Positions 1 to 8,646 of a stretch of DNA of 64,000 bases are shown piece after piece. A program made the position numbers and the translations under genes. Under the pieces are notes generated by a model. The model saw nothing but the letters and a program-made list of their open reading frames with translations. It was not told the origin of the DNA and did not search any database. This DNA comes from Candidatus Omnitrophota bacterium (GTDB lineage: Bacteria; Hinthialibacterota; Hinthialibacteria; Hinthialibacterales; JAKPRU01), in contig JAKQSI010000093.1 of the NCBI GenBank assembly GCA_029570205.1, positions 72,850 to 136,849 of the forward strand, given 5' to 3'. Positions within the stretch are counted from its first letter, which is position 1; the number at the start of each line of letters is the position of its first letter.

Positions 1-79
1 CAGAGCGCAGTCATCGGCGATTCAGAAGGCTTTAACAGGGGGAGAGTGAGGAACCCAGGGAGGGAAGGGAGGCGGGTGG

Positions 80-98
80 CACAGGCTTCCAGCCTGTG
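80..98. repeat. Short perfect inverted repeat upstream of the secretion operon
   Basis: CACAGGCT and AGCCTGTG are separated by TCC, giving an 8-bp hairpin with a 3-nt loop. A related hairpin (GACAGGC, 6-nt loop, GCCTGTC) lies at 22688-22707, so this may be a dispersed intergenic element. The first 145 bases hold nothing else recognisable apart from purine-rich sequence. Confidence 0.5.
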
Positions 99-145
99 GG
101 AAAGAGGAAAAACATTTTAGTGGCGACATAACAGGACGCGATAGA

Positions 146-1900
146 ATGGCAAGATCTGCAACAGGGACAAGAAGGCCGACGGGACCGAGAACCACGACCG
201 CTCGCCGCCCGGCAGGAGCGAAAGCGGCTCCTCGAAGGGGTACTCGGCGTGCCGCGCCCCAGAAGAAAAAACTCGGTCGGAGAAAACGATTCGCCACGGC
301 AATCGATATCGGCCATTACTCTGTGAAAATCGCCACGGTGGCCATGGATGAAGCCGGGACAGCCGTGGTGCAGCGGGCAACCGTCCAGCCCCTTGACCTT
401 GCCGCGGCAGCCGGTGAGAAAGAGGCCCTGTACCAGGCGCAGGTCAAGGCGCTGAAAGCCGCCATTCATAGTCACGGACGTCTTATAGGGCGTATTGTCT
501 TGGCCTTGCCGAGGGATTCCACCACCATCCGGTACATCACTCTGCCTTCCAGTCATCGCGACGAGCTCAAGGAAATGCTCTTTCTGGACGCGGAGCGCCA
601 TATCCCCTTTCCTGTGGACAATGTCGAAATCGACTTTGAGGTCCTGGAAAAACTTGGCGAACATGAAAGCCAAATCATGATGATAAGCGCTCCCCGCTCG
701 GAGATTGAGCCGCTCCTGGATATTTGCCACGAAGCCGGGGTGAATCCCGAAGCAGTCGATGTGGATATCCTGGGAGCCTGTTACGCCTATATGACAAATG
801 GGAAAACGGACGAAACAAAGGCCATTATTGACTTCGGGCGAGAAAGCACCCGCCTGGGCATTGTTTCAAACAATCGCGTTCTCTTTTCCCGCAGCCTGTC
901 TGTCTCCGAATCCAGACTTCTGGAAGGATTTCCGGGAGCGAAAACCTGGAGCGATCTTCGAACGCGGCTCACGGCCATTGGAACGCTTCCGCCCAAGGAC
1001 CGCGCAAAAGTGGAGCAATGGATCGGGGACCTCTATGTGGATCTCATGCGGTCGGTCAGCGCGTTTGTGTGCGAACATCCCGGTAATCGTGTGGACCGGA
1101 TCATCCTGTGCGGCGGGGGACCCTACCTCCCCTCCGGCCCCTCCGATAGTCTGGCGCTGCGTCTTCAAACGAAAGCGGTTGCGGAAGTGCCGCTGGATGG
1201 GGAGATACCCTCCGATTCATCCTACCAGGGACCGGAATTGGCGGTCGCGATCGGGTTGGCTCTTCGCGCTCTTCGAAAGAACGGGGAGGCGGTCAATCTT
1301 CTCCCTCGCGACATCATCGCCGAGCAGGAGCGCAAGGAGCAGCGGGCGTTCTTCCGAAGCGCATTGCTTCTGGGATTATTGGCCGTTCTTTTCTGTGGTG
1401 TTGGTCTATATCTGAAATGGGAAGAGAAATACGCCCAACTGAAGGAACTTCGAGAACAGGTCAAGGCCATCGAGCCGGAGACAAAGGATCTGCGCTTCAT
1501 GCAAGCGAAAGTGGATATTGTTGACAGCTATCTGGACCGGGATCATTCTTGCCTGAAGGTGCTTACAACAGTCTTGCAGGCGCTCCCGGACGAGCCGCCA
1601 CACAACGTTTCTCTCAATCGAATCATCTTTAAGAAGCGAGATACGCTGGCCCTGGAGGGGCTGGTCCGTACGTCGGATGACGTAACTCGCGTGGGAGATA
1701 TCCTGCTCCAATTGGCCGCCGAACCCAACAAGATATTCCGGAGTGTTTCTCCGGGGAAACACTCCGAGCGGGATACGGGGATCGATGGCTTGAAAGCGAG
1801 GGATTTTACGTTTGAGTGCGAGCTCGAATACAAAGAATACGAGACGGAGCGTGAAAAGGCTCGTCCTGCGATATCGGCACGCTCTCAGTCGGGACGATAG
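146..1900 (+). CDS. PilM/GspL-type platform protein (PilM ATPase-like domain fused to PilN-like domain)
   Basis: This 584-residue protein joins the two halves that are separate PilM and PilN in type IV pili and form GspL in type II secretion. Residues about 50-390 are the actin-like PilM domain, with a phosphate-loop-like D-I-G-H-Y-S-V-K near residue 53 and a later I-I-L-C-G-G-G-P. One membrane helix lies near 404-424, followed by a coiled-coil stretch and a periplasmic PilN-like ferredoxin fold. The first roughly 48 residues are an extra Arg/Pro/Ala-rich, strongly basic tail. AGGAC sits 9 bases before the ATG. It opens a four-gene operon, with the next gene 11 bases away. The role as a cytoplasm-to-periplasm scaffold is known for the family; which machine it serves is inferred. 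Confidence 0.85.
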   Translation: MARSATGTRRPTGPRTTTARRPAGAKAAPRRGTRRAAPQKKKLGRRKRFATAIDIGHYSVKIATVAMDEAGTAVVQRATVQPLDLAAAAGEKEALYQAQVKALKAAIHSHGRLIGRIVLALPRDSTTIRYITLPSSHRDELKEMLFLDAERHIPFPVDNVEIDFEVLEKLGEHESQIMMISAPRSEIEPLLDICHEAGVNPEAVDVDILGACYAYMTNGKTDETKAIIDFGRESTRLGIVSNNRVLFSRSLSVSESRLLEGFPGAKTWSDLRTRLTAIGTLPPKDRAKVEQWIGDLYVDLMRSVSAFVCEHPGNRVDRIILCGGGPYLPSGPSDSLALRLQTKAVAEVPLDGEIPSDSSYQGPELAVAIGLALRALRKNGEAVNLLPRDIIAEQERKEQRAFFRSALLLGLLAVLFCGVGLYLKWEEKYAQLKELREQVKAIEPETKDLRFMQAKVDIVDSYLDRDHSCLKVLTTVLQALPDEPPHNVSLNRIIFKKRDTLALEGLVRTSDDVTRVGDILLQLAAEPNKIFRSVSPGKHSERDTGIDGLKARDFTFECELEYKEYETEREKARPAISARSQSGR

Positions 1901-1911
1901 GAGACCGGCCC

Positions 1912-2520
1912 ATGGTTCGCAGCCCAAGAGAACGATTACTGCTCACGACAGTGTGGATTTGCATCCTCGGCGCAGGTGGGTGGTTTGTCGGACAGCAGTT
2001 GTACCAACTCTGGGTCGGCATCGATGAAGAAATCCAACAACAGCGCACAAAACTGACCCGTTTACAGAAAGACCGGCTGAAAAAAGCGAGCATCGAGGGG
2101 GATTACAAAAAGACGCAGTCGCAGTTGACCATCGATAAAAGCGAAGCGGGACAAGTGGCGGATTTCCGAACCGAACTCCAGAACCTCCTGCAAGGCGCAG
2201 GGCTGAGCGTTCGGGAATTCGGTCAGCAGGAAAGACCTCGCCTTGAGGACGATTTCAAGGTACTGCTCGTCGAGGTAAATGACGTGCAGGGAACACCGGA
2301 GCAGCTTGGAACGTTCTTATACAACCTCGAAAACGAATCGAATGTAATGGACGTGGAACAGCTGACGATCAATGCCGATACGGGAGGCCGGGGACGGTTC
2401 GGACGCGGGGGAGGTCTGCTCTCCATGAATATACGTGTCGCCCGGCTTGTGGAGTATTCCACGTCGGAACTGCAAGATCTCCAGGCAATCAAATCGCGAA
2501 GCAGGAGGTCCAAAGAATAA
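1912..2520 (+). CDS. PilO/GspM-like inner-membrane platform protein
   Basis: This 202-residue protein has a short cytoplasmic start, one membrane helix (about residues 10-30), a coiled coil rich in Gln/Lys/Arg (about 35-75) and a C-terminal ferredoxin-like fold. That is the layout of PilO and GspM, which dimerise with PilN/GspL in the periplasm. AGGAG lies 8 bases before the ATG. A small Gly/Arg-rich insertion sits near residue 160. Its stop codon overlaps the next start (TAATG), implying translational coupling. Assignment rests on topology and operon position more than on sequence motifs. Confidence 0.75.
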   Translation: MVRSPRERLLLTTVWICILGAGGWFVGQQLYQLWVGIDEEIQQQRTKLTRLQKDRLKKASIEGDYKKTQSQLTIDKSEAGQVADFRTELQNLLQGAGLSVREFGQQERPRLEDDFKVLLVEVNDVQGTPEQLGTFLYNLENESNVMDVEQLTINADTGGRGRFGRGGGLLSMNIRVARLVEYSTSELQDLQAIKSRSRRSKE

Positions 2521-3104
2521 TGCCCAGCAAGAAAGGAATGACCCTCTGGTATTTGATCCTGGCGCCTGTCGTGATCCTGTCCGCACTGTATATGGGGCTG
2601 GAAATCCGCGAACGGATTCGCCCCGATACCGCTCGTCCCTCTCGTCTTCTTACCGAGTCGGTTGAGCCGAGTCCCGCCGTTTCAGAATCAACTGTCGATG
2701 TTCCGGGAGTGGACAAAGAGAAAGACCGCCTTGCGGTTATCTCTGTTTTCCGCGATACGAAGGTGTTCGATCCGATCTCCACGCCGGTTCCGACCCCGAC
2801 TCGACCGCCCGAACCGACCCCCGTGCCTTCTCCTCTGCCCTTGGCAGAAAACTACAAAATCATGAATATCCTGGGAACCTCGGCGATTTTGATGAGTTAC
2901 ACCCTGGAACAGAAGATTGTCCGTGTGGGCATGGTAGTGGAAGATCCTCTCGGAGCCTTCCAGGTCATGGAAATCGATCCGGTGCAGAAACGGGTCCGAG
3001 TGAAACTGATTTCGGATGGCCATGAGAAATGGCTTACGGAATTCGCACAGCCTGCCTCAAGCAACCCGCCGGCCGGCGCTCCGCCCGGGCCGAGGAGGAG
3101 ATAG
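2520..3104 (+). CDS. GspC/PilP-like secretin-linking protein
   Basis: The 194-residue protein has an N-terminal membrane anchor (about residues 8-27), a Pro/Thr-rich linker (about 82-105) and a C-terminal beta-rich homology-region domain starting near N-Y-K-I-M-N-I-L-G. This matches GspC and PilP, which link the inner-membrane platform to the periplasmic N0 domain of the secretin. It is encoded directly before the secretin and its start shares bases with the preceding stop. Proline linkers like this usually span the periplasm. GspC versus PilP cannot be separated here. Confidence 0.75.
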   Translation: MPSKKGMTLWYLILAPVVILSALYMGLEIRERIRPDTARPSRLLTESVEPSPAVSESTVDVPGVDKEKDRLAVISVFRDTKVFDPISTPVPTPTRPPEPTPVPSPLPLAENYKIMNILGTSAILMSYTLEQKIVRVGMVVEDPLGAFQVMEIDPVQKRVRVKLISDGHEKWLTEFAQPASSNPPAGAPPGPRRR

Positions 3105-3112
3105 CCAACGGT

Positions 3113-5257
3113 ATGTCAATCCTGAATCGAGAAATGATGCAAAGCGAGGACGGTACAAGGAAAATGGTACATCTCCGACTGATGAGGGAATCCATGGCGG
3201 GCCGGATCATCTATAGTTTCTGGATCATGGCATTTTTGTTTCTGCCGATTATGCTTTCGGACGGGCAGGCGCCTCCGGGATCCCCTCCAAGCGAAGGCGC
3301 TGCTGCCGGCGGCGCAGACGCAGGCGCTGCGGGCGGGGATACCGGTGGCGGCAAAACCGGCGGTGGCGGTTTAGATACAAGGCTTTCCGGCCCCATCGTC
3401 GCATCCCAAACCGATTTGAGTCAGATGCTGACACTGATCGGTGCAGAGGCCGGAATTCACTTTACGATTGACCAGGGAATCAATCCGAAAGTGACTTTCT
3501 CCCTCGAAAACCCATCCGTCCGGGAAATCCTGGACACCGTCCTGCCCGGCCAGGGATTGGACTATCTCGTTACAGAAGGGGGGAACATTCGCATTGGAAA
3601 TGAGCCGGTCATTAAAGCTCTCAAGCAGGGGGAAGTGCAGCTGGTTACGCAAACCTTCCGACCCAACTATGTCAATATCGATGCTCTCAAAGAGACATTG
3701 AGCGGCATCCGAACGGAGGCAGGCCAGCTGATTTTCGAAACCGACTCCAATCGCATCATTGTCAAAGATACTCCTGAAGCTGTCGCGGAAATGGAAAAAA
3801 TTATCGCCGAGCTGGACATTCAGACCGAAACGCGCGTGTTCGAGATCGAACACGCCGATGTCCAGGCCGTTGCCGACCAACTTCAGGGCGTTATCAACAC
3901 CCAGGAAGGAGAACTGATTGTTGATGAACGCAACAGCCTCCTGATTATTACCGATACCGTTGATCGTCTCGACCAGGCGGAGGCCATTATCGAGCAGCTG
4001 GATAAGGACCTGGAAATCCGCGTATTCCCGTTGAAGTTTACCGACGAGTACAATATCGACTTCATCATCGGTCTTTTGGAACCCATGCTCTCGGCTTCGG
4101 GATTTATAGAATACGATCTGCGAACCATGCGGTTGATTATCCAGGACACCCCCAGCCGACTGGATAAGATAGCCAAGCTGCTGGAAGAGTTAGACATTGC
4201 AACCCTGCAAGTGTATCTGGAAGTGGATATCGTCCAGGTAAACAAGGTCGATGAGCTGAATCTCGGTACGGAAATGGCGATCGGGAAGGAGTCGGCCGGT
4301 GTGGAAATCGGTACGACCACGGCGCAATTCTCGCTGGACCCCTTTGCGAGTATCGGTTCTTCCGGGATCACATTTACCGATATCAGCGACGGGCGCTACA
4401 AGCTGGCCATTGAGGCGATGGTTCGGGAAGACAAGGCGCAGGTGATTGCCAGCCCCCGTCTTCTGGCAGCGGACGATGCGCCCGCCTATTTCAACCTCGG
4501 ATCGGAAGAACCGTACTCGGTGCGCCAACGGGGGTATTCCGGCGGGTACGGGTACGGCGGGTATGGGGGCGGGTATGGCGGCGATTACTACACCCAACGC
4601 TCACGGCCCGTCGGAACAATCCTCGATATTATCCCCCATGTCAGCGAGGCGGGATACATCGATATGGAAATCAGCGTCGAGGACAGCAGCGCGGATCGGG
4701 TGGACATGGGAAACGATCAACAGGGACTGCGTGTGCATCAGACATTGATCGAAACCCGTGTCACCGTAAAAGACCGCCGAACTGTAGTCCTCGGTGGTGT
4801 GATCAACCGCAAAACCAACGATGGGAAAAGCGGTGTTCCCTTCCTGCGAAAAATCCCGGTTATAGGAGCCGCGTTCGGGAATACGAGCAGCTCGGACCAG
4901 AAGACGAAGCTGCTGATCTTTATTACCCCCACGATCGTCAATATTGACGATCCTTATGATTTCGCTTTCGTTGAGAATACCGAGCGGATTCGCCAGCTGC
5001 GGGAGGGTGGCGCCATGGACTTCATGGAAGCCAACGTGGATAAATCTCTGTTGGATTGGAGCGATGAAATCCCCCATGAAAAAGAGGATGTTATCTTCGA
5101 CAAGCGCCCCACTCCCAAGAAAATCTCTCTGGAGAAGGGCGAAACTGAGGCGGACTGGGAGAACGACGAGGCCGAGTCTGTCCTTCCATCAGAGCTGAAG
5201 GATCGAGAGTACAAAGTGATCGAGGACAACGAGGCCCCCGCAGCGGGAGAACGATAA
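3113..5257 (+). CDS. Secretin (PilQ/GspD family) outer-membrane channel
   Basis: The chosen ATG follows a GAGGAGGAG ribosome site by about 12 bases and lies 8 bases after the previous stop, giving 714 residues. A hydrophobic export signal occupies about residues 28-52, then a Gly/Ala-rich low-complexity stretch, an STN/N0-like domain, three N1-type repeats and the C-terminal secretin barrel. The conserved end of the barrel, V-P-F-L-R-K-I-P-V-I-G, is followed by L-L-I-F-I-T-P-T-I-V. Inside the barrel a Gly/Tyr-rich segment (about residues 470-495, encoded near 4530-4590) is unusual. The tail after the barrel is about 110 residues, acidic and Lys-rich, and may serve pilotin contact. An upstream in-frame start at 3029 would overlap the previous gene and is less likely. 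Confidence 0.9.
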   Translation: MSILNREMMQSEDGTRKMVHLRLMRESMAGRIIYSFWIMAFLFLPIMLSDGQAPPGSPPSEGAAAGGADAGAAGGDTGGGKTGGGGLDTRLSGPIVASQTDLSQMLTLIGAEAGIHFTIDQGINPKVTFSLENPSVREILDTVLPGQGLDYLVTEGGNIRIGNEPVIKALKQGEVQLVTQTFRPNYVNIDALKETLSGIRTEAGQLIFETDSNRIIVKDTPEAVAEMEKIIAELDIQTETRVFEIEHADVQAVADQLQGVINTQEGELIVDERNSLLIITDTVDRLDQAEAIIEQLDKDLEIRVFPLKFTDEYNIDFIIGLLEPMLSASGFIEYDLRTMRLIIQDTPSRLDKIAKLLEELDIATLQVYLEVDIVQVNKVDELNLGTEMAIGKESAGVEIGTTTAQFSLDPFASIGSSGITFTDISDGRYKLAIEAMVREDKAQVIASPRLLAADDAPAYFNLGSEEPYSVRQRGYSGGYGYGGYGGGYGGDYYTQRSRPVGTILDIIPHVSEAGYIDMEISVEDSSADRVDMGNDQQGLRVHQTLIETRVTVKDRRTVVLGGVINRKTNDGKSGVPFLRKIPVIGAAFGNTSSSDQKTKLLIFITPTIVNIDDPYDFAFVENTERIRQLREGGAMDFMEANVDKSLLDWSDEIPHEKEDVIFDKRPTPKKISLEKGETEADWENDEAESVLPSELKDREYKVIEDNEAPAAGER

Positions 5258-5260
5258 ATC

Positions 5261-5276
5261 GCGGATTGCAATCCGC
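5261..5276. repeat. Perfect 16-base palindrome between convergent genes
   Basis: GCGGATTGCAATCCGC lies in the 27-base gap between the secretin stop and the convergent HD-GYP stop. It could act as a bidirectional terminator stem, but no clear T-run follows on either strand. Confidence 0.4.
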
Positions 5277-5284
5277 CATCCACT

Positions 5285-6253
5285 TTAACTACCGGGTCCG
5301 AAAAGGCCGACGAAACTGTTGAAAAAGTTCCGGTCGAAATTGCCCAGCATCTCATTTTGCATAATCTGGAGAGCCTCAAAAGAGGAGTTCGGTCTGCGGT
5401 AGGAACGTTTTGTTGTGAGCGCATCGAACGTATCGGCGATGCAGCAGATTTTCGCGTAGATGTGGATTTCCTCGCCTTTCAGCCGCTTGGGATACCCTGA
5501 ACCGTCATATCGCTCATGATGCTGGTAGGCAATGATGGCGGCTTCCTCGGTGAGATTGCCGGTCTTGTCAAGGATTTGATGACCCAGGTAGGGATGGCGG
5601 CGCATGATTTTCCATTCTTCCTGCGAGAGCGGCCCGTCCTTGTTGATGATTTCCGCCGGGATTTCGCGTTTACCGATATCGTGCAGAAGAAATCCGCTGC
5701 CGAGCCGTTCGAGTTTTTTTCTCCCTTCTCCCTGAAATATCTTCTCTGCAAGAGCAACACTGAAAATACAGACATTTACGGAATGGGTGTATGTGTAATA
5801 GTCATGGGAGGTCAGGGCGATCAGGTTGCGCGTGGCCGCCTCTCCCTGAAGGATCAGAGAAACGGTCGGAGCGATCACCGCGTGCGAACGCCGAATAGCC
5901 TCCGAGGCACGGGGTTCATTGAACACGGATTCCATAATGCGTGACGAGGTGTTGTAGACAATCAGGCTCCTGCGTTCTACCGGCAGAGACTCATTTTGGG
6001 CGATGGCCGCCAGGTGCTGTTCCAGGTAGAGTTCGTATTTCTCCATCTGGTCATTGGGCACGTAAAGAACACGGTGGTGATTTCGGCGAAGGGTTGCCGC
6101 GACATCGGGGGTAAACTGCAAATCCCTGGAGCGATACAGCACCAATTTTTCGGTTTTCTCATGTCGGATATAAAGATCGAAACCGGGTGCGGTATCTTCC
6201 AGAATGTCTTTCAAATCCAGCGGGAAAAATCCTTCCGGCATTGAACTTCTCAT
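5285..6253 (-). CDS. HD-GYP domain protein (probable cyclic-di-GMP phosphodiesterase)
   Basis: From the ATG at 6253 the protein has 322 residues; a GTG at 6322 and an ATG at 6241 are alternatives. The N-terminal half is a PilZ-unlike, unassigned region with a phrase (Y-R-S-R-D-L-Q-F-T-P-D) resembling the DUF3391-type N-terminus of some HD-GYP proteins. The C-terminal half has the HD-GYP signatures: H-S-V-N, the metal-binding H-D-I-G-K, and H-H-E-R-Y-D-G-S-G-Y-P. All canonical residues seem intact, so c-di-GMP hydrolysis is expected. It lies convergent with the secretin operon, so a link to pilus or secretion control is only positional. Confidence 0.85.
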   Translation of the reverse strand: MRSSMPEGFFPLDLKDILEDTAPGFDLYIRHEKTEKLVLYRSRDLQFTPDVAATLRRNHHRVLYVPNDQMEKYELYLEQHLAAIAQNESLPVERRSLIVYNTSSRIMESVFNEPRASEAIRRSHAVIAPTVSLILQGEAATRNLIALTSHDYYTYTHSVNVCIFSVALAEKIFQGEGRKKLERLGSGFLLHDIGKREIPAEIINKDGPLSQEEWKIMRRHPYLGHQILDKTGNLTEEAAIIAYQHHERYDGSGYPKRLKGEEIHIYAKICCIADTFDALTTKRSYRRPNSSFEALQIMQNEMLGNFDRNFFNSFVGLFGPGS

Positions 6254-6681
6254 ATCCTTTGTCACCGACCAGGAATCAAAGATACGGGGAGACCTCGCCT
6301 TATGATAATGCGAAAGAACCACCTTCCATATCCTGACATGGCAGGTGCAATTCGTCGGACAAGCTGAAACATAGCGACTTACCGCCCCTCTCCCGGGCCG
6401 GTCAGGTTCTCAACCAAAAGGCAGAAAACGGGCTGGACTATTCCGGTAAGACCGTCTTAAGGCACACCATGTGCGCAAAAAAACTCTTCCCTGGGATCGC
6501 AAGAGTTACAGAGGCAATCGCGTTAAATTGAGCGTTCTATTGAGAGGCCGGTTCATAATCTTATCGAAAGGCCGGTCCGGCGACAATCGCAGGAACCGAC
6601 CTTTCGACAAACGATCTTTTTCGACCTTCGTATCTTCACCGTTTATGAATCAAACAGGAAGGGCCGAAATTGACGAACCGA
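6254..6681. other. Intergenic region with one hairpin
   Basis: About 430 bases separate the HD-GYP start and the end of the sugar operon. I see no convincing gene. A 74-codon reading frame at 6471-6695 has no ribosome site and an Arg/Lys-rich composition, and is discounted. The notable content is the hairpin at 6564-6607. Confidence 0.5.
6564..6607. terminator. Imperfect hairpin, possible terminator of the sugar operon region
   Basis: TCGAAAGGCCGGTCC near 6564 pairs with GGAACCGACCTTTCGA ending at 6607, with only two C/T differences that would form G-U pairs in RNA. The loop is about 12 bases. On the plus strand CTTTTTCG follows after a short gap. It lies downstream of the minus-strand sugar operon, but the minus-strand side lacks a T-run. 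Confidence 0.35.
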
Positions 6682-7524
6682 TCAGCCCTCCGTGAGTTGC
6701 TTCAAAAACGTCAGTGTATCGCTTGCGAGGTCTTCCGGACTCGGCGACAGTTCCCGCCAGATTGCAGACGCTGCCGCGATCTCCTTGATCGCGGGCAGGA
6801 ATGATTCCAGCACCAGCCAACGGTCGTACCCGATTTCCCGCAGTGCCGTGATCATCCCCTGCCAGTCGATATGACCATACCCGACCGGGCCTCGGTCATT
6901 TTCACTGCAATGAAAATGATAGAGACGATCCCCGCAGGCTTTCAGGGCTTCGATGGGCTTACGCTCCTCGATATTGGCATGAAACGTGTCGTAATGAACG
7001 CCGAGCGCCGGTGAACCCACATCCGCAACCAGACGGCACGCATCGGACATGGTATTCAGGAAATACGTTTCAAACCGGTTGAGCGCTTCGACCCCCAAGA
7101 GAACTCCGGCGGATTCCGCGTGGGACGCGACCTCGGAGAGGCAGTCCACGCACCATCGCCATTCCTCCTGGGTCCGACCCCGACCCACCAGGTGTCCCAC
7201 CGGCGAATGCAACGGACCGGAGATAATCTCCGCTCCTATTTCGTATGCCAGGTCGATATCGGCCTTGAGAAAATCTATGCCGCGTTGACGGGCTTTCGGA
7301 TCGGGATCCACCAGGCCGGCTCCGGGAGCAATCACGGAACAGATCGTGCATCCCAGGCCGGTATCTGCCAGCGCCTTTCGCACCAATGCCGCCGTAATTC
7401 CCTGCGTAGAAAAGATCGGTAACTCGACACCATTATACCCCAGGGATCGAACCTTCTCGAACAAGCGAATGTCTTGATCGCTGAATCCGCCTGTCCAGAG
7501 TAAAAGATTGACTCCGAATTTCAT
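6682..7524 (-). CDS. Sugar phosphate isomerase/epimerase, tagatose/psicose 3-epimerase-like
   Basis: This 280-residue TIM barrel begins M-K-F-G-V-N-L-L-L-W-T, as in D-tagatose and D-psicose (allulose) 3-epimerases. Candidate metal ligands and catalytic acids are the Glu in G-V-E-A-L-N-R-F-E, the Asp in H-Y-D-T-F-H, the His in F-H-C-S-E-N-D-R-G and the Glu in V-L-E-S-F. It is the last gene of the minus-strand operon, 21 bases after the dehydrogenase. The family epimerises ketoses at C3 using a divalent metal. Substrate is unknown. Confidence 0.8.
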   Translation of the reverse strand: MKFGVNLLLWTGGFSDQDIRLFEKVRSLGYNGVELPIFSTQGITAALVRKALADTGLGCTICSVIAPGAGLVDPDPKARQRGIDFLKADIDLAYEIGAEIISGPLHSPVGHLVGRGRTQEEWRWCVDCLSEVASHAESAGVLLGVEALNRFETYFLNTMSDACRLVADVGSPALGVHYDTFHANIEERKPIEALKACGDRLYHFHCSENDRGPVGYGHIDWQGMITALREIGYDRWLVLESFLPAIKEIAAASAIWRELSPSPEDLASDTLTFLKQLTEG

Positions 7525-7545
7525 GATTCTCCTCTGTATGTCGCA

Positions 7546-8628
7546 TTAGGGTGTAATGACGATTTTCATCGCTTTGTCGCTGCGATCTCGTACCATGGTG
7601 ATAGCCTTAACCAGGTCCGGCAGGCCCATGACATGAGAAGCCAGAGGCTTGGTATCGATCAACCCTGTGCCCAGCGCCTGGATCGCAGTCGGCCAGACCA
7701 ACGGGGCCAGCCAGGAGAATCGAATCGTCTTGTCCCAAAGAATCGAAGCCAACGCCGGTACACGGATCAGGGCCTGATCCGACGGCAGCCCGAAATAGAC
7801 AACGCGGGCACGTCTGCCGGTGATCTGCAGGGCCATTTCCATGGCCTCCACCGCGCCGGTCGGCGTAATGACCGCATCGGCGAACATGCCGCCGGACATT
7901 TCGGCGATCTTGGCTTTCAGGTCGGCGACATAATATGGAGAAGCGGGATCGTTCACATTGAATACAGCATCCGCCCCCAGTTTCCTGGCCACATCGAGCC
8001 GATAATCATCGCCTTTCGAGCCGGTGACAACTACGGTCCCGGCGCCCCGACGCCGCACCAGCTGAAGCATCATCAGGCCGATCACGCCCGGTCCCATCAC
8101 TACACAGAAATCACCGGTATTGACCTCCATTTTCTGTGTACCATAGGTGGCGCAGGCCAGTGGCTCGGTCAACGCAGCCTGCTCGTAAGTGACACCATCG
8201 GGAATCTTATGGACTCCGGTGTAATTGGAAACACAATACTCTGCAAATGCCCCGTTGGCGGACACCCCCAAAACGGTCTTCTTCTCGCACAAATTGACTT
8301 GTCCGCGTTTGCAGACAATGCAGGCATTGCAGTATTGAACCGGATCAAGTACCACACGGTCCCCCGGCGCAAACAGACCCAACCGCTTGGGGATGTCTCC
8401 CACCTCGACTACCTCGCCTGAAAACTCATGGCCGAGAATCAACGGCCCTTTCCCAGTCGGGGTTTCCAGGGAGCTTTGGCCGAAATAGTAGGCCACATCG
8501 GAACCGCAAATCCCGCAGGCTTTCACACGCACCAGGATTTCATTCACCTGAACTTTCGGAATGGGGACTTCCTCCAGGGTCATCTTGTTGGGTTCGTAGA
8601 AGACTTGCGCTTTCATTTTTTCAGTCAT
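7546..8628 (-). CDS. Zinc-dependent medium-chain dehydrogenase (sorbitol/threonine dehydrogenase-like)
   Basis: The 360-residue protein has the zinc MDR signature G-H-E-F-S-G-E-V-V-E-V-G, the catalytic zinc Cys in C-G-I-C-G-S-D, and the structural-zinc cysteine cluster (C-N-A-C-I-V-C-K-R-G-Q-V-N-L-C). A Rossmann glycine motif occurs in V-M-G-P-G-V-I-G-L. Members oxidise polyol or sugar alcohols with NAD(P). Between two sugar isomerases it probably interconverts a polyol or keto sugar. A GGAGGAA-type ribosome site precedes the ATG. Confidence 0.85.
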   Translation of the reverse strand: MTEKMKAQVFYEPNKMTLEEVPIPKVQVNEILVRVKACGICGSDVAYYFGQSSLETPTGKGPLILGHEFSGEVVEVGDIPKRLGLFAPGDRVVLDPVQYCNACIVCKRGQVNLCEKKTVLGVSANGAFAEYCVSNYTGVHKIPDGVTYEQAALTEPLACATYGTQKMEVNTGDFCVVMGPGVIGLMMLQLVRRRGAGTVVVTGSKGDDYRLDVARKLGADAVFNVNDPASPYYVADLKAKIAEMSGGMFADAVITPTGAVEAMEMALQITGRRARVVYFGLPSDQALIRVPALASILWDKTIRFSWLAPLVWPTAIQALGTGLIDTKPLASHVMGLPDLVKAITMVRDRSDKAMKIVITP

Positions 8629-8646
8629 GGTTGTTCCTCCTGATTC

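Noticed and set aside
6471-6695. 74-codon plus-strand frame in the intergenic region
   Set aside because: No ribosome site; spans a hairpin; Arg/Lys/Ser-rich composition typical of non-coding sequence.
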